Part shown: positions 10,913 through 20,945 of the stretch, one piece after another
Layout: the number at the start of each line of letters is the position of its first letter
How positions within the stretch are numbered: the first letter of the stretch is position 1
NCBI GenBank assembly: GCA_015179125.1
Contig: WHVA01000345.1
Coordinates: 61,468 to 125,467, forward strand
Source of the DNA: Gautieria morchelliformis
Taxonomy: Eukaryota > Basidiomycota > Agaricomycetes > Gomphales > Gomphaceae
Reading direction: 5' to 3'
DNA length: 64,000 nucleotides
Notes under the pieces: generated by a model
Told to the model about the DNA's origin: nothing
Seen by the model: only the letters and a program-made list of their open reading frames with translations
Database searches by the model: none
Position numbers and translations under genes: made by a program

Positions 10913-13900
10913 TTATCGTCTCTCCTCTCCCCTCGTCGTAGTTTCTCCTTGGACCCCTCCGAAATGTTCCGTGTCCCTTATGTACCTGAACAGAGGTTTC
11001 ATTGCCCTCGGCTTTGTGAGCAGAGTGTTCGCCGCTCTAGCCCCTCTCTTTAGCTCTGCCTCTAGCTTCTCGCGCGCTCTGCTGTACACTGGGCACCTGA
11101 AAAGAAAATGGTGCACCGTCTCGTCGGCGCCCCTGCACTTCGCACATGTGGGTGAATCTGCCTTGCTGATCCTGTGTAGATGCTTGTTGAGAGCTACGTG
11201 GCCGGTCCTTATCTGTATGAGCAGGGCGGCCTGTTTGCGCACCAGTCCGTCTGTCAGTCGTGTGAAGGCCACTGATGGCATGGTCCTGTCGATCTTGTGC
11301 GCCATGGTCGCCCTTGGAGATTTGGCGAAGAGCTCCTTTGATCTGCGCTTGAGTTCTTTCTGGTGCTTCTGCAGTTCAGCTGATCTGCTAATTGGCATTA
11401 GCCCTCTGCACTCTATCGGGATGAATCTTTCCTCGCTGCTGTCCCCCTTCGCTGCTTTCTTCGCCTCCTGGTCTGCCCTCTCGTTTCCTCTGATCCCCTT
11501 GTGTCCTGGTGTCCATCTTATGCATATCGTGGAGCCTGCCTGCGCTTCTATGACTCCCTCTAGCTGTCTGTGGAGGGCGTCGACTAAGTACTGGGCGGAC
11601 ATCTGTTTTTCTCTCCTCGTGGTCAGTATTGCCGCTTGACTGTCCATACCAATCATGTAACTGCCGCTCCTCTCGCTATTCAGTAGCTTTGCCCCCATCG
11701 CAGCTCCCACCAGCTCTGCCTCGAACACAGTGTGCTCTTCCTCGGGGCCCAGGTAGAGCCGTACCGCGCGTTCCTCCCTTCCGTTCCTGTATAGCACCGC
11801 TGCTGCGCCAACCCCTCCGTCGATGCAGGACCCGTCCGAGTATATTTGAACCTCGGCCATGTCGCTGTCCAGCTCGGCAATGGCTTTCTTCTCGTTCTCC
11901 GGTATTTGAATCTGGGACGCTGGCTCCCACTTTGGCCCTCGTACTACCGTGTGTATTTTTTCCATCTCTTTCGGCCTGAGCTGGTATGCATGCAGAATCT
12001 CATGTAGCGAGGTCCGGTGCTTTCTGACGTATCTCGAGGCGGCGCGGTTGATTCTAGGGGCTAATGGGTGTGTTTCTGGGAGGCAGGCGAGTCTGGTAGC
12101 GGCTCTGTGTATTAGCTTATCTACCAGCAGCTGGAACGGCAGTAAGTTCGCATGCGCATCTAATGTGTCACTCGCCGTGGTCCTCATGGCCCCTGTTATT
12201 GTGAGGGCCGCCTGCCTTTGTACCCTTGCTAGCTTATTAATGTGACCCTTTGTGCCTTTGTTGCTCGCGGTACCTGGGATCAGGAACACGTCAGCGGCGT
12301 ACAATAGTTTGGGGACTGCGACCGCCAGGTAGTACTGGCGCATGTGCTTAGCTGGCACCCCTCTCGATGGCTTCGCAAGTCTCCGGTACTGTTCTATGAA
12401 CTTGCTCCCCTTCTGGAGCGCGTAATTGGTCTGCTCCTTATAACGGAGCTCTTGGTCGACCAGTATTCCGAGGAACTTGTGGGACTGCACTGGCTTTATG
12501 ATGTGCTGTCCGATCGATATGGAGGGCCTGGGGGCGGGTCTGGTTTTCTTGGCCTTGCTTGGATTGGCCTCGCGTCGTCTGGTCAGGCCTATGAGCCCGA
12601 ATTTTTCTATCGCGAAGGTGCAGTCGTGCTTCCTCGCCCATTCTTGTGCTCCCCCGGGCCTGGTCATCATATGCTGTAGCTTTTGGAAGGCTTCTCCCAG
12701 GTCCACTCCCTCGGCCATCAACGTCGTATCGTCGACAAATCCCACGCAGTCCTCGCCCCTCTTCTTATCGGCGACTTCGAGCAAATCTGCGTTGTAGTAC
12801 TGGTACGCGATCGCGGACAAGGGGCATCCTTGATCCATGCCGCGATTTATTTCGATAATGGGGGTGCTGTAGTCGTCGAATTGCACTGAGGTTAGCCTCC
12901 CCTGGACCTTCCTGCGAATCCACTCGGTGTATTCTTTAGGTACCCCTCACTGTCGCATGTTGTGAATCAACTGTGGTAAGGTTATGCTGGGGAAGGCTCC
13001 CTTTATGTCAAGGAACAACATTCCCATCACTCTTCCCTTTCGCCATGCGTCCTTCGCTGCTCCCGTCACGTAGTGAAGCGCATCTGTTGTGGACCGTCCT
13101 GGCCGGCACCCGAAGTGGTTGTCCAGTAATAGGAGGTATCTTTCCGTCATTTTGACTAGGTCTTCAGCGACGCATGCGGACAAGACTTTTCCTAGGGTGT
13201 CTAGGAGCGCTATCGGTCTATAGGCTCCGGGGGCAGTGTAATCTTTTTTTCCGGGTTTTCTGAGAACTTTTGTGATTGAGTCCCTCCACTCCGGTGGGTA
13301 GATCTTCAACGTGAAGGTGGCTCGGAATAGTGGACCTATGAAGGGGAGAATAACCTCAGTACACTGTTTCAGTACGGGGTTGGGGATACCGTTGGCTCCT
13401 GGCGCCTTGAATGAGTTTAGCCTCTCTATCGCTCTTCTGATCTGACTGTCCGGAATTCCCTCATATTCGAATGCTGCCGGGGGGTATGCGTGGTCATCTG
13501 GGGCTGGCGTGGGGTTGTTTGTCATTGCGGGGAAGAAGGTTGTGAAGAGCATCTGCACCTTGTCGTCGTTCGTTTCTGCTATCCATCTCGAGCCGTCTCG
13601 ATGCTTGGCGGTGAGTGTTGGTACTCGGGCTCTGCCTCTGTCCATTGGATCGGCTGACGCATATTTGTGCGCTGTCCACACTGTTGTCTGGTTGGTCCTC
13701 TCGAGGAAGTCCTCCCAGTGCTCTTTTTTTGACTTTTCTATCGCCTCAGAGTATCTGTTGCGCGCGTCTCTGTATTGCAGGTGTGTCGCGTGCTCTAGGT
13801 CATCTCTGTGCGCGTAGGACTTCCTGCCTGCCTGTCTCACTGCCTTCCTTTTTTGGGAGAGGTCTCTCAACCACCATCGCTTCATGAACGGCGATGGTTT

Positions 13901-14854
13901 TGTTATGGGCACCATCTCAGCTGTCACTCCTGTTATGTGGTCAGTGATCGCTCTGAGGTTGTAGTAGAAATGTTGCTCGTCTATGGGGGTCGGCGCCGGT
14001 ATTGCCTCTCTGAGCCTCCCTTCTAGTGTCTCGCTGAACCCTTTCCAGTCTACTAGCCTGTAGTTCCTTCTCTCTGGTGGAGCGGCCTCCATGGGTGTGA
14101 CCTCGAGGGTGGTGTCAATCGGGTAGTGGTCGGTTTTGGTGGGTAGTTCCTCGGGCACTGTATAACAATATATTAGTCGCTCTACCAATTCAGAAGATAT
14201 GAAGACGTTATCGGTGCGTGTATTGTTTCCCGTTGACATAGCTCAGAGTGTCGGGATGCCTTTTGGAAGTGCCATCTGTAAGTCCCATTCCACCGTCGCG
14301 TCTATTAATTGCTGAGCGTCGTCTAGATTGCTCCTCGTGAAGAGCTGGTTGTTGCACTCTTCGTCCCACTGTGGATGGTGTCGGTTGAAGTCCCCGACCC
14401 ATATCATGCCCAGATCTTCTTCACCCGTCCCTCTTTCATTGTGTTGCCTTCGTATGAAGGCCTTCGTCGCGTGTAGACTATCGGAGTTCCTGCAGTCGCA
14501 ATATATGTTGACAAGGAGTATGTGTCCAGTGTCTGTTTTGATCCTAATGGCCGTGGCGTCCGGCGTTCCCACGTCAGTTGCGGCCCATGCGTCCGTGGCG
14601 ATTCTCTTGCTGACCAGGATCATGGCTCTCATTTTCTTCTGTCTGTCCATGTAGTGCGATCTGGGATAAACCGTGTACCAGTGCGGAGTGGCTCTAGCGT
14701 TTCCGAGGAAGTCTAGGTAGGGTTCTTGTATGGCGATAATGTCGTATTTGTCGGGTGTAGCTGTGGATAATATGTCTGCGGTAGCTGTGAGGGATTTGTT
14801 TGTGTTCTGTTGTCTTATCCGTATTGTTTTTATTGTGTCCTCGTTTTCACTCAT
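10913..14854 (-). pseudogene. LINE-1 ORF2: endonuclease, reverse transcriptase, RNase H
   Basis: The ATG at 14854 overlaps the ORF1 stop. An APE-type endonuclease comes first (IAIQEPY, VGDFNRHH, TDHYPID). The reverse transcriptase follows (FKAPGANGIPN, CRPGRSTTDALH, FLDIKGAFPS, MDQGCPLS, FVDDTTLMAEG), then RNase H (YSDGSCIDGGVG, VFEAELVG, GMDSQAA, ERADQEAKK) and a terminal CCHC-like finger (CAKCRGADETVHHFLFRC). Two TGA codons break the frame: one at 14243-14245 at the endonuclease C-terminus, and one at 12947-12949 in the reverse transcriptase. Reading continues in the same frame after each, so these are point mutations. All visible catalytic motifs are present. Confidence 0.9.
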
Positions 14855-16545
14855 CTAGCCTGTGTGTCTTGGGGGTGACTATCGATATCTTCTTGCTGGT
14901 CTCCGCTTGGTTTGTACTCGTCTAGCGTTGTCTGTCGAGCACCGACGGTGTTCCAGCCCTGATCCCTGTGTCCTGTCGTAGGATTTGTGTTGTATCTGCC
15001 CCTGCCCCTCTCCCCTGTCCTCAACACCGCTCTTTCGCCTCCTCTATTGACGTTCTGCTGTTGCTGTGCTCTCCCTCCGCTGTTCTCTTGTCGGGTCTGT
15101 TGTTGCTGTTGGGAGGTCTCTGTGCCGGTTGTCGGGTCTGTGTGGCCGTGCTGCTCCCATGTCCACGGTTGTTCGTTGGGGAAAAACTTGTATGTTCCTT
15201 CTGGGTCCGCTTTTTCTATGGTGTGGCAAGCCGACATGAACCGTGGGCACGTCCGATCCCAGGATGCGTGTCCGTTCGTGTCGCAGTTGACACATTTGAA
15301 TCGGGCCGGGTCTGTTTCTTCGCATTCCGCCGTTCTGTGCGGTCCTCTGCACGTCCCGCACGCTTCTTCTGCCTCGCATTCCGCCGCCATGTGTCTCGCA
15401 TTGAGCCTTTGGCATTTGAGGCATCTCCTCGGTTCTCTCCTCATTCTCCTCGCCCACGTGCGCTTTCCTGAGATGATCAGCCCATCGAGTATACTTTGAT
15501 TTGCAGCCTGAATTGTAGAGAACTTAGCTATCAAGTGGGCCGAGCGCTGTCCCTGCGCCCTGCGGTTTGCTGGTTTAATCCATCTCGTTGATATCAGCGT
15601 GTCGTATGGCAGCTTCGAGTCTCTTTCGACCTTCTTGAGTTCTCCCATGGCCTCCGGGGAGTGTGTCACTGGGACGTACTCCACCAAGACCGCGACCGCC
15701 CGGTCCTTGATGACCGATGTGCCGCCCAGCTTGTGTGCGAGCTATGTCTTGTTTGCTTGGACCCACCTGGCTGCTGCGGGCGTGTTTAGCTCGTATACCA
15801 CGCCCCCGTTGGATAGCGTTTTGGCGCCTATGAAGGTGATGTCGGTGTCAATGTTGATTCCTTCTAGTTGTTCGAGCGCCTGGTTGGCTTTGGCGACCAG
15901 CTCTTGTTCCGTAAGACTTCCTAGCGTGTTGTGTTCTGCTTTTGGATCCTTATCTATTAGTATTTGACATTCTCTTGCTTTCGCTCTGGCCAGGTTACTG
16001 GGGTGTGATAGGGGGACGTTACCTCTGAGCGCGGCCGCGTACGTGTTTTCCGTGGCTCTTTCTCCCATCGCCTCAGTTCTTATCCTCTGCACGCTGCACA
16101 CCTCCTCCACTGCAAGGTTCGCCTCGTCCGCCATGTTTTTCGAGGTGTCAGTAATCTCGCGCGCGGTCTCTACAATGGATTCGACTTTGCTGAGTACGGG
16201 CGCTAAGCTTTTTTCGACATATCGCATGACTGCTGTTCCGAGGTCCTTGGCCGTTTCGTCGGTCATGAGGATGGCGACCGATCTGGCGCCTTCTTCGAGT
16301 ACTTTGCCTGTGGAGCTGTGAGCTAGAGAGAGGAGGATGTAGCTTAGCTGCTCTGTTGTTGCCGGGCTGTCGTTGGCAAAAAAGCCCTGCTTGTCTAGGA
16401 ACGCTCTTGCTTGCTCTTTGGTGCGCACTGACGCATATGGATCTGCTATCAGCTCTATTCTGGTTCTGGTGTTCGTCTGCTGGCTGCTAGCTCTTGTTCG
16501 GGCTGGCGCCGGTGCGGACGGGTGAGGCTCTGCGTTGGGTGGCAT
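14851..16545 (-). pseudogene. LINE-1 ORF1 protein, zinc-knuckle RNA-binding
   Basis: ATG at 16545. ORF1 proteins of this class bind the element RNA. The N-terminal half is low-complexity and helical. The C-terminal half has three CCHC-type knuckles (CLKCQRLNARHMAAEC, CGTCRGPHRTAEC, CVNCDTNGHASWDRTC), then a Q/R-rich tail. A TAG at 15742-15744 interrupts it in frame, and the continuation LAHKLGGTSVIKDRAV matches the homologous fragment at 56960. The terminal TGA (14853-14851) overlaps the ORF2 ATG as ATGA. Confidence 0.88.
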
Positions 16546-16682
16546 CGCCCTTTTGGTGCCTTTTTCGGTGAAGGCTTTTGTACTAGTTTTTAGCGCTACT
16601 CACAGTGTACTAGCTACAGTTGGAGTGTGTGGATGTCTGGGGATTGGAATGTTATGGGTTTTGGTGGTGGTAGTAAGCGTCA

Positions 16683-17349
16683 CAGCCAAGGCTTCCTCAG
16701 CAGCGACAGCTTGGTTGGCATGGCGGACCTTCGAGGCTTCGAAACGCAAGCGAGCCTTGAGGCCGTCAAATGAGATGCCGTCCTTGGTGGAGGTGAGGAT
16801 ACCCTCGAGTTGCTCGCGTATGGGAGCAAAGAAATCGTGAGAAAGGGCATTAAGACAAATCATGATCATCCAGTCGTCCTCCTTTATCGGGCCGGCGGCA
16901 AACATGTCCTTCATGGTATGCTCGAGCGCGAGGAGTGTCACATCAATATCGATGCTGGGAGTGAAGCGAGTGGAGAGTGCGCGCTTCAGGAGGGAGACTT
17001 GGTGCATCGGGCCGAGGGTGGAAAAGGAGTCGTGGATCTTGGTCCAGGCATCAGCGGCGGTCATGCAGGCAGATACGATGTGATGGAGAGAAGGATCCAT
17101 CATGATCTGAATAGTGAAAACGAGAGTGGTGTTCTTCGCAGTCCAAAGCACTTTCTCAGACGGAAGGGAGTTAGGAGGGGAGACGGAGGAAGGATCGTTC
17201 TGATCGATGTACTTCCATAGGCCACTCGTAGCGAGAAGAGCCCTTGCTTCACTGGACCAAGAATTGTAGTTCTCACCCCCTAACAATAGCTTAGACAACT
17301 TGGGTCTCGCCCAGTTCTCAGGGATAAACGACGTGATGGACGAAGTCAT
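16683..17349 (-). pseudogene. Copia-A gag, N-terminal part
   Basis: The first ATG after the primer-binding site in this frame is at 17349 (MTSSITSFIPENW). The product begins with a copia Gag region (LLLGGENYNSWSSEARALL), which assembles the virus-like particle around the element RNA. The frame is open to the LINE-1 insertion point, where the codons of EEALA coincide with the 12-bp target copy (16683-16694). The frame then resumes at 10603 with AVSSKKPRVICSNC, so the original protein is interrupted, not deleted. The 5' leader 17350-17472 contains a 7-codon frame opened by the ATG inside the primer-binding site. Confidence 0.85.
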
Positions 17350-17472
17350 CGCGAGAGAAAAGAAAAATGCTATATGCGTCAAGAGGAAGTGTTGCCTGTC
17401 GAGTAAGAGATCTGCACGATGAATGCTTCACGAAGGGTTAGGATTCAATAGTGCAGCGGTTGGCCCATAACC

Positions 17473-17614
17473 TGTTGGAGCTGCACTAGGATTAGCTCAG
17501 GCGTTCAGGAAGGAGGTGAACGACTGAGGGAAAAAGGGGTCGGCGGCGGTTGAAATACATGTACTGACACATATGTGGGTGCATGTGGTGCTGTATGACA
17601 TCGTACATCCAACA
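17473..17614 (-). repeat. Copia-A 5' LTR, 142 bp
   Basis: TGTTGGAG...ATCCAACA, immediately followed by the target copy CTTTT. Outside the extra block, I count about four substitutions against the 3' LTR over 142 bp. The LTR is unusually short for copia elements. Confidence 0.9.
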
Positions 17615-17779
17615 CTTTTGCATCGGTTCAGGCCCTGAAATCGAGTGAGCCGGGACTGACCAAGCCGGGCCCGAGCCGCGGCTTTTGAGCCGGGACCGAG
17701 CCTGGAAAACACTACTATGCTCAGAAGCCTAGGGTGAATTAGCCGGCAGATTGGCACGACCGGCAAAATAAAGCGGCGA

Positions 17780-18100
17780 ATGTGAACACGCCGCATAGCA
17801 ATGGGACTGACCTCCGAATTACAGACACTGGGCAGGAAGCGTCGCGTGGGATGGCGAATTGATCGAGTGGGGAAGCGCTCTTCTTGTCATGTCACGTGGA
17901 CAAGCAGTGACGTGATGATGTCGTGCCTGTCAGGCACGCGCCTTCACCGCCAGACCCCGGACGCGGGGAGCGAGATGTGGGTATCGCTCAGGTGTGCAGG
18001 GTGGAGCAGATATTATGGAATGTTCGGATTTAGCTTCAGGATCGAGGATTAGTCTAGTGTGCGTAATTGGTCTATTTATATACACAAAATTTTAGCAGCC
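17780..18100 (-). repeat. Truncated TATA-leader segment, minus orientation
   Basis: TATATAAATA on the minus strand at 18073-18082, with a leader resembling those at 31870-32146 and (inverted) 19219-19440. Shared parts are the TTAGTCTAGTGTGCG block, the GCCAGAC...CGCGG block and CAGTGACGTGATG. No gene body follows. It lies just outside the hAT target site and points away from the next, plus-strand, copy. Confidence 0.6.
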
Positions 18101-18839
18101 TTGGAACTCTAGACAATCCAAGCGCATAAGTGAGACATTCCAGAGTGTTGAATGTGGAGACGAGGAGGTACTGGCATAATCATGAGGCCCCGGCTCATCT
18201 TTTTATCGAGAATTCACGAAGGAAGGTTGTGGCACGAGGATAACTACGGTATTTTTTGAGGTTTTTCCCACCATGGTTGCCTTGGTAGCTCGCGGATAGG
18301 AGTGGCCGTGGGAACGCGGGTCGGGACGTCAAGCACCTGGTCATGGTCGACATGCTGGGCGGGGGCGGCGCCGGGAGGATCCTGGGGGTTGGGATGACGG
18401 GTAGTCGAGCCTGATGACCGACAACAGCCACCGCGGGACATCAAAAACAATATAGATAGATCAATAGGAGCGGGGCACATGCGGCATGGAAATAGGACAC
18501 AGCCACGAGGACGGGGTGGGCCGCATGAGCAAGACCCCAAAACACAGAAGGACGTCACGTACCGCTGTCAGAATTTGGGGACACTGGGTGCATGAAGGCT
18601 GTATGCAGGCACTCTACCTGGTGGGGAAACGCAGCAGAGGCGACGCTGGAGGTGGAGATGGAGACACCGCGGAGGCGGGGGCAGGGCGGGCGGGACGTGG
18701 GTGCATGGCGCATCGCAGACAACCCCGTGGATGCGGCGGAGGGCGGGCGGGGCCCCGCGGGCACGTCGCATGATCCAGGAGGAGAGAATGCGGCAGATAG
18801 GGCAGAGGCGACGCTGGCGAGGGACAGCCGAGTGTGATA
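18101..18839. other. No gene recognised
   Basis: GC-rich sequence between two divergently oriented TATA-leader copies. Frames on both strands are proline/arginine-rich composition artefacts without motifs. Confidence 0.4.
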
Positions 18840-19047
18840 GAGGGGCCGGCGGGGCGTCGCGTCGTCGTTGGGGGGCAGAGGATGGGCAGGGGCGGGAGGG
18901 CGCAGTGGTGCATGGTGGAGGATGCTGGACTGGGGGAGTTGGGAGTCGGGGGCGTGAGGAAGGAGGAGAGCAGCGGGTGGCGGGTGGGAGGAGGAAGCAA
19001 GAAGTCCATTACATAATATATAGCGCGTGTGATCTGCAATTCAATTG

Positions 19048-19200
19048 ACGAAGCAAGAGAAGAGTTGCGCAGTGAGAGAAGAGTTGCGAAGCGAGAGAAG
19101 AGTCGAAGCAAGAGAAGGGTCGAAGCAAGAGAAGAGTCGAAGCGAGAGAAGAGTGGATGCCAGAGAAGCGAGGGAAGAGCGAGGGTACGGTGACAGCAGA
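19048..19200 (+). repeat. 17/19-bp minisatellite, short allele
   Basis: About eight units of GAAGCGAGAGAAGAGTC and a 19-bp variant containing AGTTGC, just upstream of the TATA box. The inverted copy B carries the same array expanded to about 740 bp. Confidence 0.85.
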
Positions 19201-19218
19201 GTTGCGAGGGCGGTCGTG

Positions 19219-19228
19219 TATATAAATA
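19219..19228 (+). promoter_or_regulatory. TATA box of copy A
   Basis: TATATAAATA followed by GACCGA. The same core in the same context occurs at 2675, 28378 and, on the minus strand, 18073 and 32139 (there TATATAAACA). Recurrence with matching leaders argues for a real promoter core; use is not shown. Confidence 0.55.
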
Positions 19229-20436
19229 GACCGACGTAGTACAGCAGCACCCACTGGCGCACACTAGACTAAATCCCCTCCGGCCTCTAAATCTGAACAC
19301 TCCATGCACCCTTCTGCGCGCCGATACTCACATCTATACGCCATTGTACTTTCTCTGCACGTCCGGGAGTCTGGCGGCGAATGCGGGTGCCTGGCACGCA
19401 CGACTGTGGCACATGTGTCAATTACGTCACTGCTTTCCCACGCGGGCGTTTCGCTGCGGCCGTGCTTATGTGTACACTGTCTCGCTGTACTCCATGTCCG
19501 CCTTCGTACCCGCAGCTGGTCCATACCTTCGTGTCTCCGTGGTTGTGACGCACTGAGCTCTGTGCACGGTCAAAGGTAGGTTTCGTCAACTCAGGCACGT
19601 CATTGGATCCGTAGTCGTGCCCACAACATGTGCATCAGCGCAAGGAAGGGACCAGGACTGCATCCATGCGGTATGCCACGGCGTGCGCATCTCAGCGCTT
19701 TCTATCCAGAAATCTCCCTCCCCTTACGCCGCCGTTAGCCCAGCCTCGCCATTATTCATCCGACGACAAGTTCACACGTGCCGCCGTGTCCCGCACACTT
19801 GAACACCGCAGTGGTCGACTCGATCCAGCATCCAGTGTCGAGATACCATCCCGTATACGTGCTCCAGCAAAGCAGTCTGCTACTAGCTCTCCCACGCGAC
19901 TCCTGTCCATCCAGCATCGTCCATCTCCTGTCCAAACCTTTCGAACTTGCATAGACCCTCCAATGCTCCACATCGCGTTTCAGCAGCAGTCCCTCATAGG
20001 ACAGTGGCCCTAAAATCCCCAGAGACTCCTCCAAATCTTGTCAAAGACTCAAAATTGTATACGCCCATCCACTCTCGAGTCGTCCAGTACCATTCCTCCC
20101 ATAAATGGCTCCCTCTGTTCCCCGCCAGCGTGTCCCTCTATGACCCTGCCAGACCGCTGTCTTTACAGGCGCCACCAGCGCCGTGTGCTTCAACCAACAA
20201 GCCAAAGCCAACCACCATACGCAGCACAAACCCCAAGCCTCCAACGACTGCGACAACTTCTCCCTGTGGCAGTCTCTCCACACATAGTGCCACCCTCTAA
20301 TGGTAAGCCCCAAAGGTTCTCGCCGGGCGATGGCGACACGGCTCCGGTCTCCAGTCTTGGTCCACTGCCAGTCCTTCCTTGGTTGTCCAATGGGACGCCT
20401 TAGCGCAAAGCCATTCCCGATTCGACGCCCCCGTTT

Positions 20437-20474
<38 letters not shown>

Positions 20475-20945
20475 TCCATTTATATCCATTGAGCCTTGCT
20501 CATGTAGGATAATACATGCAGTGTATCTAGAGATTGGCCGTTATCATGGTGACGAAACATAAGCCCTGAGGCGGGGGGTCCCAAGTCGGACTAACCCCTT
20601 TGAGAATTAGCTATAGTAACGGAAAGTAAGTTAGTGGCTAGAATGGCGTGCGGGTATTGCCCGTAACACGGTTAGAAGAGTTTGTCATTGCTGTCTACAA
20701 AAGTGACCGTGGGCTGTGAACTGAGGTCATGGAAGGCAGGTGCGTGGGTGTGCGTAGGAGGCTAGGCCAGGGCAGGGTGCGTGCGTGCGGCAAACGGGCG
20801 GGCGACGTGTGGGCAATCGACGTGCGAGCGGGCGGCGTATGGGCAGACGGCGTGCGGGTGGGCGGCGTGCAAGCGGGAGCGTGGGGGTTCATGTGCAGGA
20901 ATCTTGACTGCGGGTCCCGGTTCGTCTGGGACCCAGCGACCTGCA

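Larger units (their letters stand above)
10604..16682 (-). mobile_element. Non-LTR retrotransposon LINE-1, Tad1/I-like, full length
   Basis: It is bounded by a 12-bp target duplication (CAGCCAAGGCTT, 10592-10603 and 16683-16694). A poly(A) tail is read as T on the plus strand, at about 10604-10624. About 140 bases of 5' leader precede ORF1. ORF1 has zinc knuckles; ORF2 has endonuclease, reverse transcriptase and RNase H. That architecture fits fungal Tad1/I-type elements. It sits in the gag frame of Copia-A, so it is younger than that insertion. Three in-frame nonsense codons (one in ORF1, two in ORF2) make this copy inactive. Confidence 0.93.
6566..17614 (-). mobile_element. Ty1/copia LTR retrotransposon Copia-A
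   Basis: The element is flanked by CTTTT target copies (6561-6565 and 17615-17619) and bounded by LTRs with TGTTGG...CCAACA ends. On the minus strand the order is gag, protease, integrase, reverse transcriptase, RNase H, which defines Ty1/copia. A polypurine tract (GAGGGGGTG) precedes the 3' LTR at about 6828-6836. The primer-binding site (GGTTATGGGCC, minus strand) directly follows the 5' LTR at 17472. LINE-1 splits gag. The coding frame is otherwise continuous except for one nonsense codon, so it decayed little before and after the insertion. Confidence 0.93.
5517..17714. mobile_element. hAT-like DNA element, host of the nested insertions
   Basis: The ends are inverted repeats: TAGTGTTTTCCAGG at 5517-5530 and its complement at 17701-17714, continuing into GC-rich CCGGG-type subterminal sequence on both sides. 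The flanking 8 bp, CTATGCTC, is duplicated exactly at 5509-5516 and 17715-17722. An 8-bp duplication with short inverted ends is characteristic of the hAT superfamily. Without the Copia-A insertion and its target copy the element is about 1.1 kb. I recognise no transposase, so it is probably non-autonomous. A short acidic frame (5789-6025) is present but not assignable. 5922-6565 is GC-rich filler, including an AGCCCC run near 6160. Confidence 0.85.

Noticed and set aside
10668-11639. 323-codon plus-strand frame opposite LINE-1 ORF2
   Set aside because: Antisense shadow of the RNase H region. Similar shadows occur opposite LINE-2 and the copia genes.
10604-16682. RIP-like mutation as the cause of the LINE-1 stops
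   Set aside because: Only a few nonsense codons were seen, and the ancestral codons are uncertain (for example AGA or CGA to TGA). A transition-bias claim would need an alignment to a family consensus.
18614-19309. 231-codon minus-strand frame
   Set aside because: Overlaps the minisatellite and GC-rich leader; low complexity and not conserved as a frame in copy B.
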